Origin: Halohasta litchfieldiae
GTDB taxonomy: Archaea > Halobacteriota > Halobacteria > Halobacteriales > Haloferacaceae
NCBI RefSeq assembly: GCF_002788215.1
Contig: NZ_CP024845.1
Location: forward strand, 62,001-126,000
DNA length: 64,000 nucleotides
Direction: 5' to 3'
The notes under the pieces: model-generated
Databases searched by the model: none
The model's input: only the letters and a program-made list of their open reading frames with translations
What the model was told of the DNA's origin: nothing
In this document: positions 34,626 through 43,223 of the stretch, piece after piece
Position numbering within the stretch: position 1 is the first letter of the stretch
Layout of the letters: each line of letters opens with the position of its first letter
Position numbers and translations under genes: made by a program

Positions 34626-35690
34626 ATGAACAACGGACAACGCGAGTTTCTCGAATCGCTGCTGTCGACGGCCAGCCCCTCGGGCTACGAGGCCAGCGGC
34701 CAGCGCGTTTGGATCGACTACGTATCGGAGTTTGCTGACGAAGTGATGACCGACGACTACGGCAACGCGGTCGCGGTCCACGAGGGCTCCGGCGACGGTC
34801 CCGAGATCGCCTTCGGCGGCCACGGCGATGAGATCGGCTTCATCGTTCGGGATATCGACGACAACGGTTTCCTCCGAATCGGCCGCATCGGCGGCTCCGA
34901 CCGCACCGTCTCGCAGGGCCAACACGTCACGATTCACACCGACGACGAGCCAGTCCAAGGCGTCATCGGCCAGACGGCGATCCACCTCCGCGACGTCGGC
35001 AAGGAGGAGTACAACGACATCGCCGAGCAGTTCGTCGACATCGGCGCGACAGATAAGGAGAAAGCCGAAGAACTCGTTGAGGTCGGCGACCCGATCACGT
35101 TCTCGACAGAACTGTTCGAACTCAACGGGACACGCCTCTCTGCCCGCGGAATGGACAACCGCGTGGGGACCTGGAGCGCGGCCCAAGGACTCCGGCACGC
35201 AGTCGAACATGATGTCGACGCGACCATCTATGCGGTCAGCACCGTCCAAGAGGAAGTCGGTATCAAGGGCGCACAGATGGTCGGCTTCGACCTCGATCCC
35301 GACGCTGCCATCGCGGTCGACGTCACCCACGCGACCGACAACCCAGACGTGAAAGGCAAACACAAAGGCCCAGTCGAACTCGGCGCAGGGCCAGTTGTCT
35401 CACGCGGGAGCGCGAACCATCCACGCGTGGTCGACCTCGCTCGGCAGGCCGCGAAAGACGCGGATGTCGACATCCAACTGCAGGCGACTGGCACTCGGAC
35501 CGGCACCGATGCGGATGCCTTCTACACGAGTCGCGGTGGGATTCCCTCGCTCAATATCGGGATTCCGAACCGGTATATGCATACGCCGGTCGAGGTGATC
35601 GACACCGAGGACCTCGACGGTGTGGCAGCACTACTTGGAGGGATTGCCGAGGCCGCGGGCGAGGTCGACTCGTTTGCGGTCGAATTCTGA
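34626..35690 (+). CDS. M42-family metallo-aminopeptidase (tetrahedral TET type)
   Basis: A cytoplasmic di-metal aminopeptidase that forms dodecameric tetrahedra and trims peptides. 354 residues: GGHGDEIGF (metal His), SARGMDNRVGTW (bridging Asp), TVQEEVGIKGAQ (catalytic and metal Glu), AVDVTHATD (metal Asp) and RYMHTPVEV (metal His), so all five ligands are present. ATG 34626 gives NNGQREFLESLLSTASPSG, the family start. The last eight codons (DSFAVEF and stop) recur 520 bp downstream. Confidence 0.93.
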   Translation: MNNGQREFLESLLSTASPSGYEASGQRVWIDYVSEFADEVMTDDYGNAVAVHEGSGDGPEIAFGGHGDEIGFIVRDIDDNGFLRIGRIGGSDRTVSQGQHVTIHTDDEPVQGVIGQTAIHLRDVGKEEYNDIAEQFVDIGATDKEKAEELVEVGDPITFSTELFELNGTRLSARGMDNRVGTWSAAQGLRHAVEHDVDATIYAVSTVQEEVGIKGAQMVGFDLDPDAAIAVDVTHATDNPDVKGKHKGPVELGAGPVVSRGSANHPRVVDLARQAAKDADVDIQLQATGTRTGTDADAFYTSRGGIPSLNIGIPNRYMHTPVEVIDTEDLDGVAALLGGIAEAAGEVDSFAVEF

Positions 35691-36231
35691 GTCGACGTTC
35701 GTAGACTTATTTGCTAGTCGTACCCAATTACATCAGTCGACGGGCCCTCATCTGTGAGCGGGTTACTCCGTCTCGGATGGCATAAACCGGATACTACCGA
35801 GATAGACACCGACGAGAAGTACGCTGGTTAGGACGCCAATTGTGATACTGATGAGTATCGATTTAGATGGCGTAACGGCAATTGGTCTCGGTTGGATAAC
35901 ATAGTGATAGAAATACGAGATCTGCTTATTAAATACATACGGAACGAGAAACCCACAGAAGCTACTGATGCCGAAGAGAGCTACCAGTAGGAGACGAATA
36001 GACCCAGACAGGCTCCGTCGAGCAGTGTCAAAATAAATCATCCCGGAGATAAGTGGGGCCACGAGCAGCCCACTCACGACTAAGGCTCCTAAATATATCA
36101 TATGTGTATCTACAGTATTGTATCGTGTTAATAAATTGATTAATCTTGCTGAAGTCTCGTTGTGTTTTGAATATGGTCAACAGTCGAAGCAATCCAGTAG
36201 TTGGAATGATTCATTTGCAGTCGAGTTCTAA
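35667..36231. repeat. Direct repeat of the M42 gene 3' end flanking an AT-rich islet
   Basis: 35667-35690 (end of the M42 gene) and 36208-36231 match at 19 of 24 positions, and all five differences are synonymous: both encode DSFAVEF-stop. The segment between is AT-rich and holds one membrane-protein gene. The pattern resembles an element that entered at a gene's 3' end and brought its own copy of the last codons. Confidence 0.6.
35763..36101 (-). CDS. Small membrane protein in AT-rich islet
   Basis: A 112-residue protein with three hydrophobic segments: ALVVSGLLVAPLISGMIYF, LLLVALFGISSFCGFLV and SILISITIGVLTSVLLVGVY. Its codons are clearly more AT-rich than those of neighbours (Ile ATA, Lys AAA), it lacks the acidic bias, and it lies between two copies of the M42 gene end, so it was probably acquired horizontally. 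No family recognised. Confidence 0.6.
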   Translation of the reverse strand: MIYLGALVVSGLLVAPLISGMIYFDTARRSLSGSIRLLLVALFGISSFCGFLVPYVFNKQISYFYHYVIQPRPIAVTPSKSILISITIGVLTSVLLVGVYLGSIRFMPSETE

Positions 36232-36288
36232 AACGCAGCACTAACCACGCGTGTCACACTTTCGCGTGGAGACTGCCAAAGAACAACC

Positions 36289-36296
36289 GTTAAAAG
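36289..36296 (+). promoter_or_regulatory. TATA-like element of rpl11
   Basis: GTTAAAAG about 27 bp upstream of the L11 ATG; a leaderless L11 message is predicted. This separates L11 transcription from the L1-L10-L12 unit. Confidence 0.5.
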
Positions 36297-36318
36297 CCGA
36301 CAACGGTTCTGTCTGCAT

Positions 36319-36804
36319 ATGGCTGGAACTATCGAAGTACTCGTCCCTGGCGGGCAGGCCAACCCTGGCCCACCGCTCGGTCCGGAACTCGGCCCGACGC
36401 CGGTCGACGTCCAAGCAGTCGTACAGCAGATCAACGACGAGACCGATGCCTTCGACGGCATGGAGGTCCCCGTTACCATCGAATACGATGACGACGGTTC
36501 GTTCACCATCGAAGTCGGTGTCCCACCGACATCGGAACTGATCAAAGACGAGGCCGGATTCTCCTCGGGCAGCGGTGAACCCCACGAGAACTTCGTCGCC
36601 GACATGACCGTCGAACAGGTCAAAAAGGTCGCCGAGCAGAAGTCGACCGACCTGCTCTCGTACGACGTGAAAAACGCCGCCAAAGAGGTCAGCGGCACCT
36701 GTATGACCCTTGGCGTCACCATCGACGGCGAGGACGCCCGAACGTTCAAAAAGCGTGTCGACGCCGGCGACTACGACGACGTGCTCGTCGACGCCTCGGC
36801 CTAA
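36319..36804 (+). CDS. rpl11: 50S ribosomal protein L11
   Basis: Part of the GTPase-associated centre of the large ribosomal subunit, at the base of the stalk. 161 residues: TIEVLVPGGQANPGPPLG and GPELGPTPVDVQAVVQQIND (N-terminal domain), and the rRNA-binding C-terminal domain with VSGTCMTLGVTIDG. Acidic tail typical of haloarchaea. Followed by T-rich tracts that should end transcription before the opposite-strand cheC. Confidence 0.97.
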   Translation: MAGTIEVLVPGGQANPGPPLGPELGPTPVDVQAVVQQINDETDAFDGMEVPVTIEYDDDGSFTIEVGVPPTSELIKDEAGFSSGSGEPHENFVADMTVEQVKKVAEQKSTDLLSYDVKNAAKEVSGTCMTLGVTIDGEDARTFKKRVDAGDYDDVLVDASA

Positions 36805-36826
36805 CTCGGTTTTCGGTCGTTTTTCG
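36805..36826 (+). terminator. T-rich terminator after rpl11
   Basis: Two T tracts, T4 at 36810-36813 and T5 at 36820-36824, directly after the L11 stop codon, matching archaeal intrinsic termination at oligo-T. It fits monocistronic L11. Confidence 0.5.
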
Positions 36827-36888
36827 GTCAGTACAGAATCCCTGTAGCTTCGCCTGTGGCTCCGACTGAAGCCCTCTGAGACTGCGGT

Positions 36889-37500
36889 CTATATCTTCGT
36901 GTCGACGTCGATGCCTTGGACGAGTTCGACCAGCGAGTCAAGCTGTGGGAAGGTGTAGACTGTCAGATCGAGGTTGGTATCGTGGGTCGTGATCTCCGAA
37001 TCCAGAACGAACACCATCTCCTCGTCGGGCCAGCCGCCCATCTTGTCGATGATCTCCGCGGTCGACCCATAGGTAAAGGTCGGCGTCGTCATGTTGACAG
37101 TCGTGTTGAGGACGTTCGCCCAGCCGTCGATGTAGCTGGAGGTCATGATGTTACCGATCTCTTGGATCGCCGACTTCTCCATACTGCTGAACCCACTGGA
37201 GTCGTCACCGCCCATATCGCCCGGAATCATCGACTGCGCGAGCTGCTTGCTGTCGCTCGGATCGAGAAGAAACAGCACGTTGCCGTATGGCGACTCGGTC
37301 AGTTCGATACTGATCCCGACAGCGTTCCGGTTGCCGATGTGTTTTTTTACGTCGTCGATATGGAGGAAGTTGATCTTCGCCATCTCGATTTCGGCGTCCA
37401 TCCCCGACATCTGACTCAGGCTGTCGGCGACTTGGATCGATCCCTGTCGACAGATTTTATTGAAAAGCTCCAGTTTGCGAATGTCGACCTTCAGACTCAT
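36889..37500 (-). CDS. cheC: CheC-family chemotaxis phosphatase
   Basis: CheC proteins dephosphorylate CheY-P and, in archaea and Bacillus, interact with CheD. 203 residues with two half-repeats. The second has a good active-site helix EKSAIQEIGNIMTSSYIDGWANVL (Glu and Asn spaced as E-x2-N); the first (LFNKICRQGSIQVADSLSQMSG) is degenerate, so probably only one site is active. It sits alone between rpl11 and rpl1 on the opposite strand, far from any che operon in this window. Confidence 0.88.
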   Translation of the reverse strand: MSLKVDIRKLELFNKICRQGSIQVADSLSQMSGMDAEIEMAKINFLHIDDVKKHIGNRNAVGISIELTESPYGNVLFLLDPSDSKQLAQSMIPGDMGGDDSSGFSSMEKSAIQEIGNIMTSSYIDGWANVLNTTVNMTTPTFTYGSTAEIIDKMGGWPDEEMVFVLDSEITTHDTNLDLTVYTFPQLDSLVELVQGIDVDTKI

Positions 37501-37650
37501 TTCATATATCCTGCTGTCGCAGGGTTAAAACACTGTATGTACCGCTCTACCCACGGGCAATCGCCGGCCTACTGCCGACCAGACAGACAGTCACAAACGG
37601 CCGTGAGGTCGTGTGAAACACCCACAGGCGGTCGAATCGGGTTCGACGGC

Positions 37651-37743
37651 TTTTTAACGCTGATTCGCCACCTTCCGATGAGACAGGCGTAGCCTGTGTC
37701 ACTAACCCGTAGGAGCATATCCTGCGTACTACGGAGGTGAATA
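37651..37743 (+). promoter_or_regulatory. rpl1 promoter and structured leader (candidate L1 autoregulatory site)
   Basis: TATA-like TTTTTAAC at 37651-37658 places the transcription start near 37680. The leader then folds a hairpin, ACAGGC-GTA-GCCTGT, at 37683-37697, flanked by GATGAG and GTCACTAACCC, and ends with a strong Shine-Dalgarno GGAGGTGA at 37733-37740. L1 is known in archaea to repress its own operon by binding a leader copy of its rRNA site; this hairpin is the likely site, by inference. Confidence 0.55.
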
Positions 37744-38388
37744 ATGGCAGACGATACGATAGTACAAGCAGTTTCTCGCGCGCTCGACGAGTCGCCACCT
37801 CGGAATTTCCGAGAGACCGTCGACCTCGCGGTAAACCTGCGTGATCTAGACTTAAACGACCCAGCGAAACGTGTCGACGAGAGCATCGTGCTCCCGTCCG
37901 GAACCGGCCAGGAAACACAGATTATTGTGTTTGCCGAAGGTGAAACCGCCCTGCAGGCAGAAGACGTTGCCGACGAGGTACTTTCGGGAGACGATCTCGA
38001 AGACCTCGGCGACGACTCTGACGCCGCAAAGGACCTCGCCGACGAGACCGACTTCTTCGTCGCCGAGGCTGACCTGATGCAGGACATCGGCCGTTACCTC
38101 GGGACCGTTCTCGGTCCGCGCGGTAAGATGCCGACACCACTACAGCCCGACGACGACGACGTCGTCGAGACTGTCAACCGGATGAAAAACACCGTGCAGG
38201 TTCGTTCCCGGGACCGCCGGACGTTCCACACTCGCGTTGGTGCCGATGACATGCCCGAAGAGGACATTGCATCCAACATCGACGTGATCATCCGGCGACT
38301 CGAAGCGAACCTCGAAAAGGGTCCCCTCAATCTTGACTCGATCTACGTCAAGACGACGATGGGCCCCGCCGTCGAGGTGAACGCCTAA
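37744..38388 (+). CDS. rpl1: 50S ribosomal protein L1
   Basis: Forms the L1 stalk of the large subunit and, in archaea, represses its own operon. 214 residues: [20 protein letters not shown] at the N-terminus, [20 protein letters not shown] (rRNA-binding loop) and [16 protein letters not shown] at the end. A good GGAGGTGA ribosome-binding site precedes the ATG. Its stop overlaps the L10 start (TAATG). Confidence 0.97.
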   Translation: MADDTIVQAVSRALDESPPRNFRETVDLAVNLRDLDLNDPAKRVDESIVLPSGTGQETQIIVFAEGETALQAEDVADEVLSGDDLEDLGDDSDAAKDLADETDFFVAEADLMQDIGRYLGTVLGPRGKMPTPLQPDDDDVVETVNRMKNTVQVRSRDRRTFHTRVGADDMPEEDIASNIDVIIRRLEANLEKGPLNLDSIYVKTTMGPAVEVNA

Positions 38389-39458
38389 TGAGCCAGAGCG
38401 AATCCGTCCGCAAGACCGAGACGATCCCACAGTGGAAACAGGACGAAGTCGACGAACTCGTCGACTTCATCACGAGCTACCAATCGGTCGGCATCGTCGG
38501 CGTCGAAGGCATTCCGAGCCGACAGCTCCAGGCCATGCGCCGGGATCTCCACGGCAGTGCCGCCGTCCGGATGAGCCGTAACACGCTCGTCGTTCGCGCA
38601 CTCGAAGAGGCAAACGAGGGCGTCGAGCAGCTTACCGACTTCGTCGCCGGACAGGTCGCCCTGATCGGCACGAACGACAACCCCTTTGGACTCTTTAAAC
38701 AGCTCGAAGCCTCGAAAACGCCCGCGCCGATCAGTGCGGGCGAGGTCGCGCCCAACGACATCGTCATCCCCGAGGGTGACACCGGCGTCGACCCCGGTCC
38801 ATTCGTTGGCGAACTCCAGCAGGCTGGAGCCGACGCCCGGATTCAAGAGGGCTCGATTCAGGTGCTCTCCGACAGCACCGTCCTCGACGAAGGCGAGGAA
38901 GTCGACCAGCAGCTCGCTGGCGTGCTCGGCGAGATGGGCATCGAGCCGAAAGAAGTCGGCCTCGATCTCAAGCGGGTCTATTCCGAAGGCGTGCTGTTCT
39001 CGCCGGACGAACTCGCAATCGATGTCGACGACTACCGCGCAGACATTCAGGCCGCCGCATCCGCGGCCCGGAACCTCTCGGTCAACGCGACCTACCCGAC
39101 GACCCAGACCGCGCCATCGCTCATCGCGAAGGCGACCGGCAACGCCAAATCGGTGGCCCTCTCCGGTGCCGTCGAGAGCCCGGACGTGCTGGGCGAACTC
39201 GTCGGCAAGGCCGATGGCCAAGTCCAGGCGCTTGTCGCTCAGATCGACGACCCGGAAGCGCTTCCTGAAGAACTCCGCGACATCGAAGCCGAAGCGGCCG
39301 AGGAAGCCGAGGCTGACGAAGCAGCCGAGGCCGACGAAACCGACGAGGCAGACGCAGACGCGGACACAGACGACGCACAGCCAGCAGCAGACGACACCGA
39401 AGAGGCCGAGGCAGACTCCGACGACGAGGACGACGATGCCCTCGGAACGCTCTTCTAA
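38388..39458 (+). CDS. rpl10: 50S ribosomal protein L10 (P0)
   Basis: Scaffold of the ribosomal stalk, holding L12 dimers that recruit translation GTPases. 356 residues: [20 protein letters not shown], the RNA-binding [16 protein letters not shown], a central archaeal/eukaryotic insertion domain, L12-binding helices, and a very acidic Ala/Asp/Glu tail ending DDALGTLF, the factor-binding end shared with L12. Overlaps rpl1 by one base. Confidence 0.97.
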   Translation: MSQSESVRKTETIPQWKQDEVDELVDFITSYQSVGIVGVEGIPSRQLQAMRRDLHGSAAVRMSRNTLVVRALEEANEGVEQLTDFVAGQVALIGTNDNPFGLFKQLEASKTPAPISAGEVAPNDIVIPEGDTGVDPGPFVGELQQAGADARIQEGSIQVLSDSTVLDEGEEVDQQLAGVLGEMGIEPKEVGLDLKRVYSEGVLFSPDELAIDVDDYRADIQAAASAARNLSVNATYPTTQTAPSLIAKATGNAKSVALSGAVESPDVLGELVGKADGQVQALVAQIDDPEALPEELRDIEAEAAEEAEADEAAEADETDEADADADTDDAQPAADDTEEAEADSDDEDDDALGTLF

Positions 39459-39479
39459 CAACCCAAGGAACCTACAACA

Positions 39480-39833
39480 ATGGAATACGTTTACGCAGCA
39501 CTCATCCTGAACGAGACCGGCGCAGAGCTCAACGAAGACAACATCACCGCAGTCCTCGAAGGCGCAGGCGTCGACGTCGAGGAATCCCGAGTCAAGGCGC
39601 TCGTCGCCGCACTCGAGGACGTCGACATCGAAGAAGCCATCGAGACGGCCGCAGCCGTGCCCGCAGGCGGCTCGGCCGGCGGCGCAGCAGCTGACGCAGG
39701 CGCAGCCGACGATGAGGCAGACGCTGACGAGGCCGACGACGAGGCTGACGCAGCCGACGACGAAGCCGACGCAGCCGACGACGACGAAGACGAGGAAGCC
39801 GACGGCGAGGGCCTCGGTAACCTCTTCGGCTAA
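39480..39833 (+). CDS. rpl12: 50S ribosomal protein L12 (P1-type)
   Basis: The stalk protein that contacts elongation factors. 117 residues: a helical dimerisation domain ([41 protein letters not shown]), an Ala/Gly hinge ([12 protein letters not shown]), a long Asp/Glu/Ala repeat region, and the conserved factor-binding end EGLGNLFG. 21 bp after rpl10. Confidence 0.97.
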   Translation: MEYVYAALILNETGAELNEDNITAVLEGAGVDVEESRVKALVAALEDVDIEEAIETAAAVPAGGSAGGAAADAGAADDEADADEADDEADAADDEADAADDDEDEEADGEGLGNLFG

Positions 39834-39850
39834 ACGCGCCAACACAGATC

Positions 39851-39863
39851 CGTTATTTTTTGC
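39851..39863 (+). terminator. Oligo-T terminator after rpl12
   Basis: A T6 run at 39856-39861 shortly after the L12 stop codon, in the position expected for the end of the L1-L10-L12 transcript and before the next gene's own promoter region (GATATTTAAAT just upstream of 39905). Confidence 0.5.
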
Positions 39864-39927
39864 GTACTACACGGCGAGCGACAGCACCACCCGATATTTA
39901 AATCAGAAGACGTGGCCAGCACCGCCA

Positions 39928-41133
39928 ATGGATCTCGGTGTCCTCTCGTTTTGTCTGTTTGCAGGGGGTGGCATCACCCTTGGCACCGCAAGCGGGCTGA
40001 TTCCCGGCCTCCACGCCAACAACTTCGCACTACTGCTCGCGGCGACCGCCGCCTCGATTCCGGGAGACCCACTCTTGATTGGCGTCGCAATGCTCACTGC
40101 TGGGGTGGTCCACACCTTCCTCGATATCGTCCCAATGCTGACACTCGGGGTCCCGGACGCGGCTATGGCAATCTCCGCACTCCCTGGTCACCGACTCGTT
40201 CTTGAAGGACGGGGGCGCGAGGCACTCCGGCTGTCGGCGGTTGGCAGTGGGCTTGCAGTCGTGATTGCGCTACCGCTGGCGGTCCCGATCACGTGGGCGA
40301 TGACCCACAGCTATCCCGTTATACGAGCCAATCTCTGGATCGTACTCAGCGCAGTCGTCTGCCTGCTCGTCGTTACCGAGTCGACGCCCGAAGCCATGGT
40401 TGGCGGCCTACTGTCGTTCGCCCTCGCCGCTGCACTGGGTTGGGTGACACTCAATGTCACGCCCAACGCGCCACTGGCCGCGGGGAGTATGCTCACACCC
40501 CTGTTGACCGGGTTGTTCGGTGCACCGATCCTGCTGGATGCGATGGGCGGTGGCGGTGTTCCACCGCAGGCCGACGCGAAACTCACGATGGGTCGACGTG
40601 ATCTCGGGCTGACTGCGGGAGCCGGATCAATCGCTGGCGCAATCGTTGGCTACCTCCCCGGCATCTCGGCGGCGATTGCCTCGGTTTTGGCGTTGCCTGC
40701 GGTTCCCAACCGGGACCCTGACCGTGGCTTCATTGTGGCGACCAGCGGTGCAAATACGGCCAACACGGTCTTTGCGCTGTTTGCCTTGGTTGCGCTTGGC
40801 ACGCCGCGAACGGGGGTGATGGTTGCGGTCGACGAAACCAACGTCCCGCTCGACATCCCAGTGCTCCTCGCGGCAGTCGTCGTGGGAGCGGCCTGCGGGA
40901 CGCTGCTGGTGGTTGCGGTTGGTGATCAGTATCTACAGACAGTAGGACAGATGGACTATACGAGTGTTTCGCTGGTCGTACTGGCGTTTCTCGGGGTGCT
41001 CGCGTTCGCGTTTACTGGCTGGTTTGGGGTGCTCGTCTTTGGGGTGTCGACGGTTATTGGCCTCGTCCCGCCGCGGTTCGACGCACGCCGAGTCCATCTG
41101 ATGGGCGTCCTTATCGGCCCACTACTAATTTAA
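39928..41133 (+). CDS. TctA-like (COG1784) membrane permease
   Basis: A 401-residue polytopic membrane protein of the archaeal branch of the tripartite tricarboxylate transporter TctA family: GGGITLGTASGLIPGLHANN near the start and the related internal repeat AIVGYLPGISAAIASVLALP later, the two family P-G-x-x loops. About ten hydrophobic segments. ATG 39928 is the correct start; the frame upstream runs through the end of rpl12. No substrate-binding protein or TctB gene is nearby, as is usual for archaeal members. Substrate unknown. Confidence 0.85.
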   Translation: MDLGVLSFCLFAGGGITLGTASGLIPGLHANNFALLLAATAASIPGDPLLIGVAMLTAGVVHTFLDIVPMLTLGVPDAAMAISALPGHRLVLEGRGREALRLSAVGSGLAVVIALPLAVPITWAMTHSYPVIRANLWIVLSAVVCLLVVTESTPEAMVGGLLSFALAAALGWVTLNVTPNAPLAAGSMLTPLLTGLFGAPILLDAMGGGGVPPQADAKLTMGRRDLGLTAGAGSIAGAIVGYLPGISAAIASVLALPAVPNRDPDRGFIVATSGANTANTVFALFALVALGTPRTGVMVAVDETNVPLDIPVLLAAVVVGAACGTLLVVAVGDQYLQTVGQMDYTSVSLVVLAFLGVLAFAFTGWFGVLVFGVSTVIGLVPPRFDARRVHLMGVLIGPLLI

Positions 41134-41162
41134 AAGAAAAGAGATCGCAGGGTAGTCGACGC

Positions 41163-41570
41163 CTACAGATCTTCTTCGATGATTTCGCCAACCGCGAAGT
41201 TGGATTTGACCTCGGAGACTTCGATCTTGACGCGCTCGCCGACATCCGCACCGGGAACGATGATCACGTAGCCGCGCTCGACACGAGCGATACCGTCGCC
41301 TTGCTTGCCGATGTCCTCGATTTCGACGTAGCGCAGTTCGCCCGCTTCGACGGGTGGCTGTGGCTCGCCAGAGGGTCGACTCGTGGTCGTCGGCTCGTCG
41401 ATTTCGGTCGACTCCGAAGCGTTCCGAGAGATAAGCGCGACGCGATAGGTGTCACCCGCCTCGACAGAGCCGGTGTCGATCTCCCGTTTCGGGACTTCGA
41501 CAACGTAGCGGTCGTCTTCTTCCGTAATTTCGGCGCTGAACAGACAGAGGAGTTTATCTGAGATTTCCAT
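41163..41570 (-). CDS. TRAM-domain RNA-binding protein
   Basis: 135 residues: an N-terminal small domain (MEISDKLLCLFSAEITEE), a Pro/Thr/Ser linker, and a C-terminal TRAM beta-barrel (VEIEDIGKQGDGIARVERG, YVIIVPGADVGERVKIEVSE). TRAM proteins in archaea bind RNA and act in translation or as cold-shock-like chaperones. Monocistronic. Confidence 0.9.
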   Translation of the reverse strand: MEISDKLLCLFSAEITEEDDRYVVEVPKREIDTGSVEAGDTYRVALISRNASESTEIDEPTTTSRPSGEPQPPVEAGELRYVEIEDIGKQGDGIARVERGYVIIVPGADVGERVKIEVSEVKSNFAVGEIIEEDL

Positions 41571-41636
41571 AATATACCTCTATGCCAGTGTTCTCATGGA
41601 CCATAATAAAGTGACAGGATGGCCAGTAGGCGGTGG

Positions 41637-42386
41637 CTACTGATCAACTGGTCGACCATCTACCGTTTTTGCACCCTCCGAGTCGTGCACCACGATCCCA
41701 TCCGACTCTGTCGGTTCGTAGTTGTCCCTGACACCGATTGCCTCCTCCAACTCTCGAATTGCTCGCTTTTTGAGCGCGCCCGCCAGCTCCTCGGCCTCGG
41801 CTCTGGACATATCGCGGCCGAGCCCTTCGCACTCGTGGGCCCGAACCATTCCCTCCTCGTCGCCGGTTTCACCGGCTTCCCGTTGTCCTTCCAGCGCAAC
41901 GCTGTCGACGGCCTCACCCATCGGCTGGCTCGTCCCGCCGAGGGCGACACTGAACGGATAGGTCTGACAGATCAGGGGCCGGTCCTCGTGGACGCCACAG
42001 CTTCCGGTGCCGTCGTCGCTTTCGGTATAAAAGGTACAGTCGCCACAAGAGTCCGTCTGGAGCGCCCATTCGAAGGTTTCGCCGGTGAGGCCATCCGCAC
42101 CCTCGCTGAGTCCGTACGGCATCGGCCGGGCGACATCCCGCCAGTCGTAGTCGCCTGCGTCCTGTAGCTCCCGGACTTCGTCGGGAAACACGGTCGCTGT
42201 GTGGGGTTCACGGTCGACTGCCTCCGTCTCGCTGTCGCTATCCGAGTCGGTGCCGTCGCCGGGATCGTACCCCTTACAGCAGGCCCCACAGCGAGTACAC
42301 TCGAAGCCGATGGTTTCGATGGCATCGGCGAGAGCCGTCTCGTCGAGGTCGCGGGCACGGTCGAGTTCGGTTTCGAGTGAGTTCAT
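41637..42386 (-). CDS. YkgJ-family cysteine-cluster protein
   Basis: A 249-residue putative Fe-S or zinc protein with the YkgJ pattern: CTRCGACCKGY at about residue 31, DSCGDCTFY in the middle and CGVHEDRPLICQTYPF, eight or so conserved cysteines in all. It is last in a three-gene set with the MBL hydrolase (7 bp upstream) and the radical SAM protein. Biochemical role unknown. Confidence 0.87.
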   Translation of the reverse strand: MNSLETELDRARDLDETALADAIETIGFECTRCGACCKGYDPGDGTDSDSDSETEAVDREPHTATVFPDEVRELQDAGDYDWRDVARPMPYGLSEGADGLTGETFEWALQTDSCGDCTFYTESDDGTGSCGVHEDRPLICQTYPFSVALGGTSQPMGEAVDSVALEGQREAGETGDEEGMVRAHECEGLGRDMSRAEAEELAGALKKRAIRELEEAIGVRDNYEPTESDGIVVHDSEGAKTVDGRPVDQ

Positions 42387-42393
42387 GTGTGTC

Positions 42394-43203
42394 TCAGTTA
42401 CTAAGCAGGGTTGCCTGTTCGGTTTCGGGGTCCCACCGCACTACGCCATCGTCGTCGAGTTTCCGAATATGGGCGATCACCGTCTTGCGCGCGAGGTCGT
42501 ACACCGCCAAAATATCCTTCTCGTAGGCTCTGTCGACGATTTCGTCGACCTCCTCGGCATTGTCGCCCATCGCGTCGAGAATCGCCTTCTCTCGGTCCTC
42601 GCGGTGGGCGATGAGTCGGTCGATGGCCTTCTCGGGCTCATCGATCACCGGACCGTGGCCGGGGTACAACACGTCGGGCTCGCGTTTCTTGACTCGTCGG
42701 AGGGAGTCCAGATAGTCGGCCATATCCGCGTCCAGCCCGCCAACGACGATGCTCCCTTCGGCGACGACCAGATCACCGGTGAAAATCGCGGTTCGACCGT
42801 CCGCGAGGTCGACCTCGAAGGCTGTGTGGTCGGTGGCGTGGCCGGGCGTTTCGATGACCCTCACGGGACCGACGCGGTGGCCATCCCGGAACGTGCGGGC
42901 GGGGTAGATCCCGGTCGACTGGGCGAATCGGTTTTCGTGGCCTACCGGTGACCAGACGGTCGCGTTCGTCTCAAAGGCGTAGGCGGTCAGTCCAGCGACG
43001 TGATCGGTGTGGCAGTGGGTGGCTACAATGTGACCGGGCTGGCAGTCGGCGATGGCGGCGTTGATCTCCTCGTGACGCCCAGCGGGGTCGAGGAGGAGCG
43101 ACTCCTCGCCGTCGACGAGATACACGTTCGTTTGGTTGGTTGTGGCGACTGTCTCTGTGGGGACCGAAATTCGGGTGACCGCTGCGGTGAGTTGCTGTGT
43201 CAT
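42394..43203 (-). CDS. Metallo-beta-lactamase-fold hydrolase
   Basis: A 269-residue glyoxalase-II-like MBL enzyme: HIVATHCHTDHVAGLT (HxHxDH metal motif), ETPGHATDHTAFEV, FTGDLVVAEGS and VLYPGHGPVI, so all metal-binding blocks are present. A C-terminal helical extension with a winged-helix look (TVIAHIRKLDDDGVVRWD) is typical of LACTB2-like MBL proteins. 20 bp downstream of the radical SAM gene. Confidence 0.9.
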   Translation of the reverse strand: MTQQLTAAVTRISVPTETVATTNQTNVYLVDGEESLLLDPAGRHEEINAAIADCQPGHIVATHCHTDHVAGLTAYAFETNATVWSPVGHENRFAQSTGIYPARTFRDGHRVGPVRVIETPGHATDHTAFEVDLADGRTAIFTGDLVVAEGSIVVGGLDADMADYLDSLRRVKKREPDVLYPGHGPVIDEPEKAIDRLIAHREDREKAILDAMGDNAEEVDEIVDRAYEKDILAVYDLARKTVIAHIRKLDDDGVVRWDPETEQATLLSN

Positions 43204-43223
43204 GGTGGGAGAGGGTAGTCCGC

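Noticed and set aside
39700-39800. Repeated GACGAAGCCGACGCAGCC-like units resembling a tandem repeat array
   Set aside because: They encode the acidic hinge of L12; spacing is that of codons, with no spacer-repeat structure as in CRISPR.
38385-39845. 486-codon frame antisense to rpl10-rpl12
   Set aside because: Cys/Val/Gly-rich low-complexity translation caused by the repetitive acidic codons of L10 and L12.
39712-39927. N-terminal extension of the TctA-like permease
   Set aside because: It reads through rpl12 in another frame; the ATG at 39928 begins the first membrane helix.
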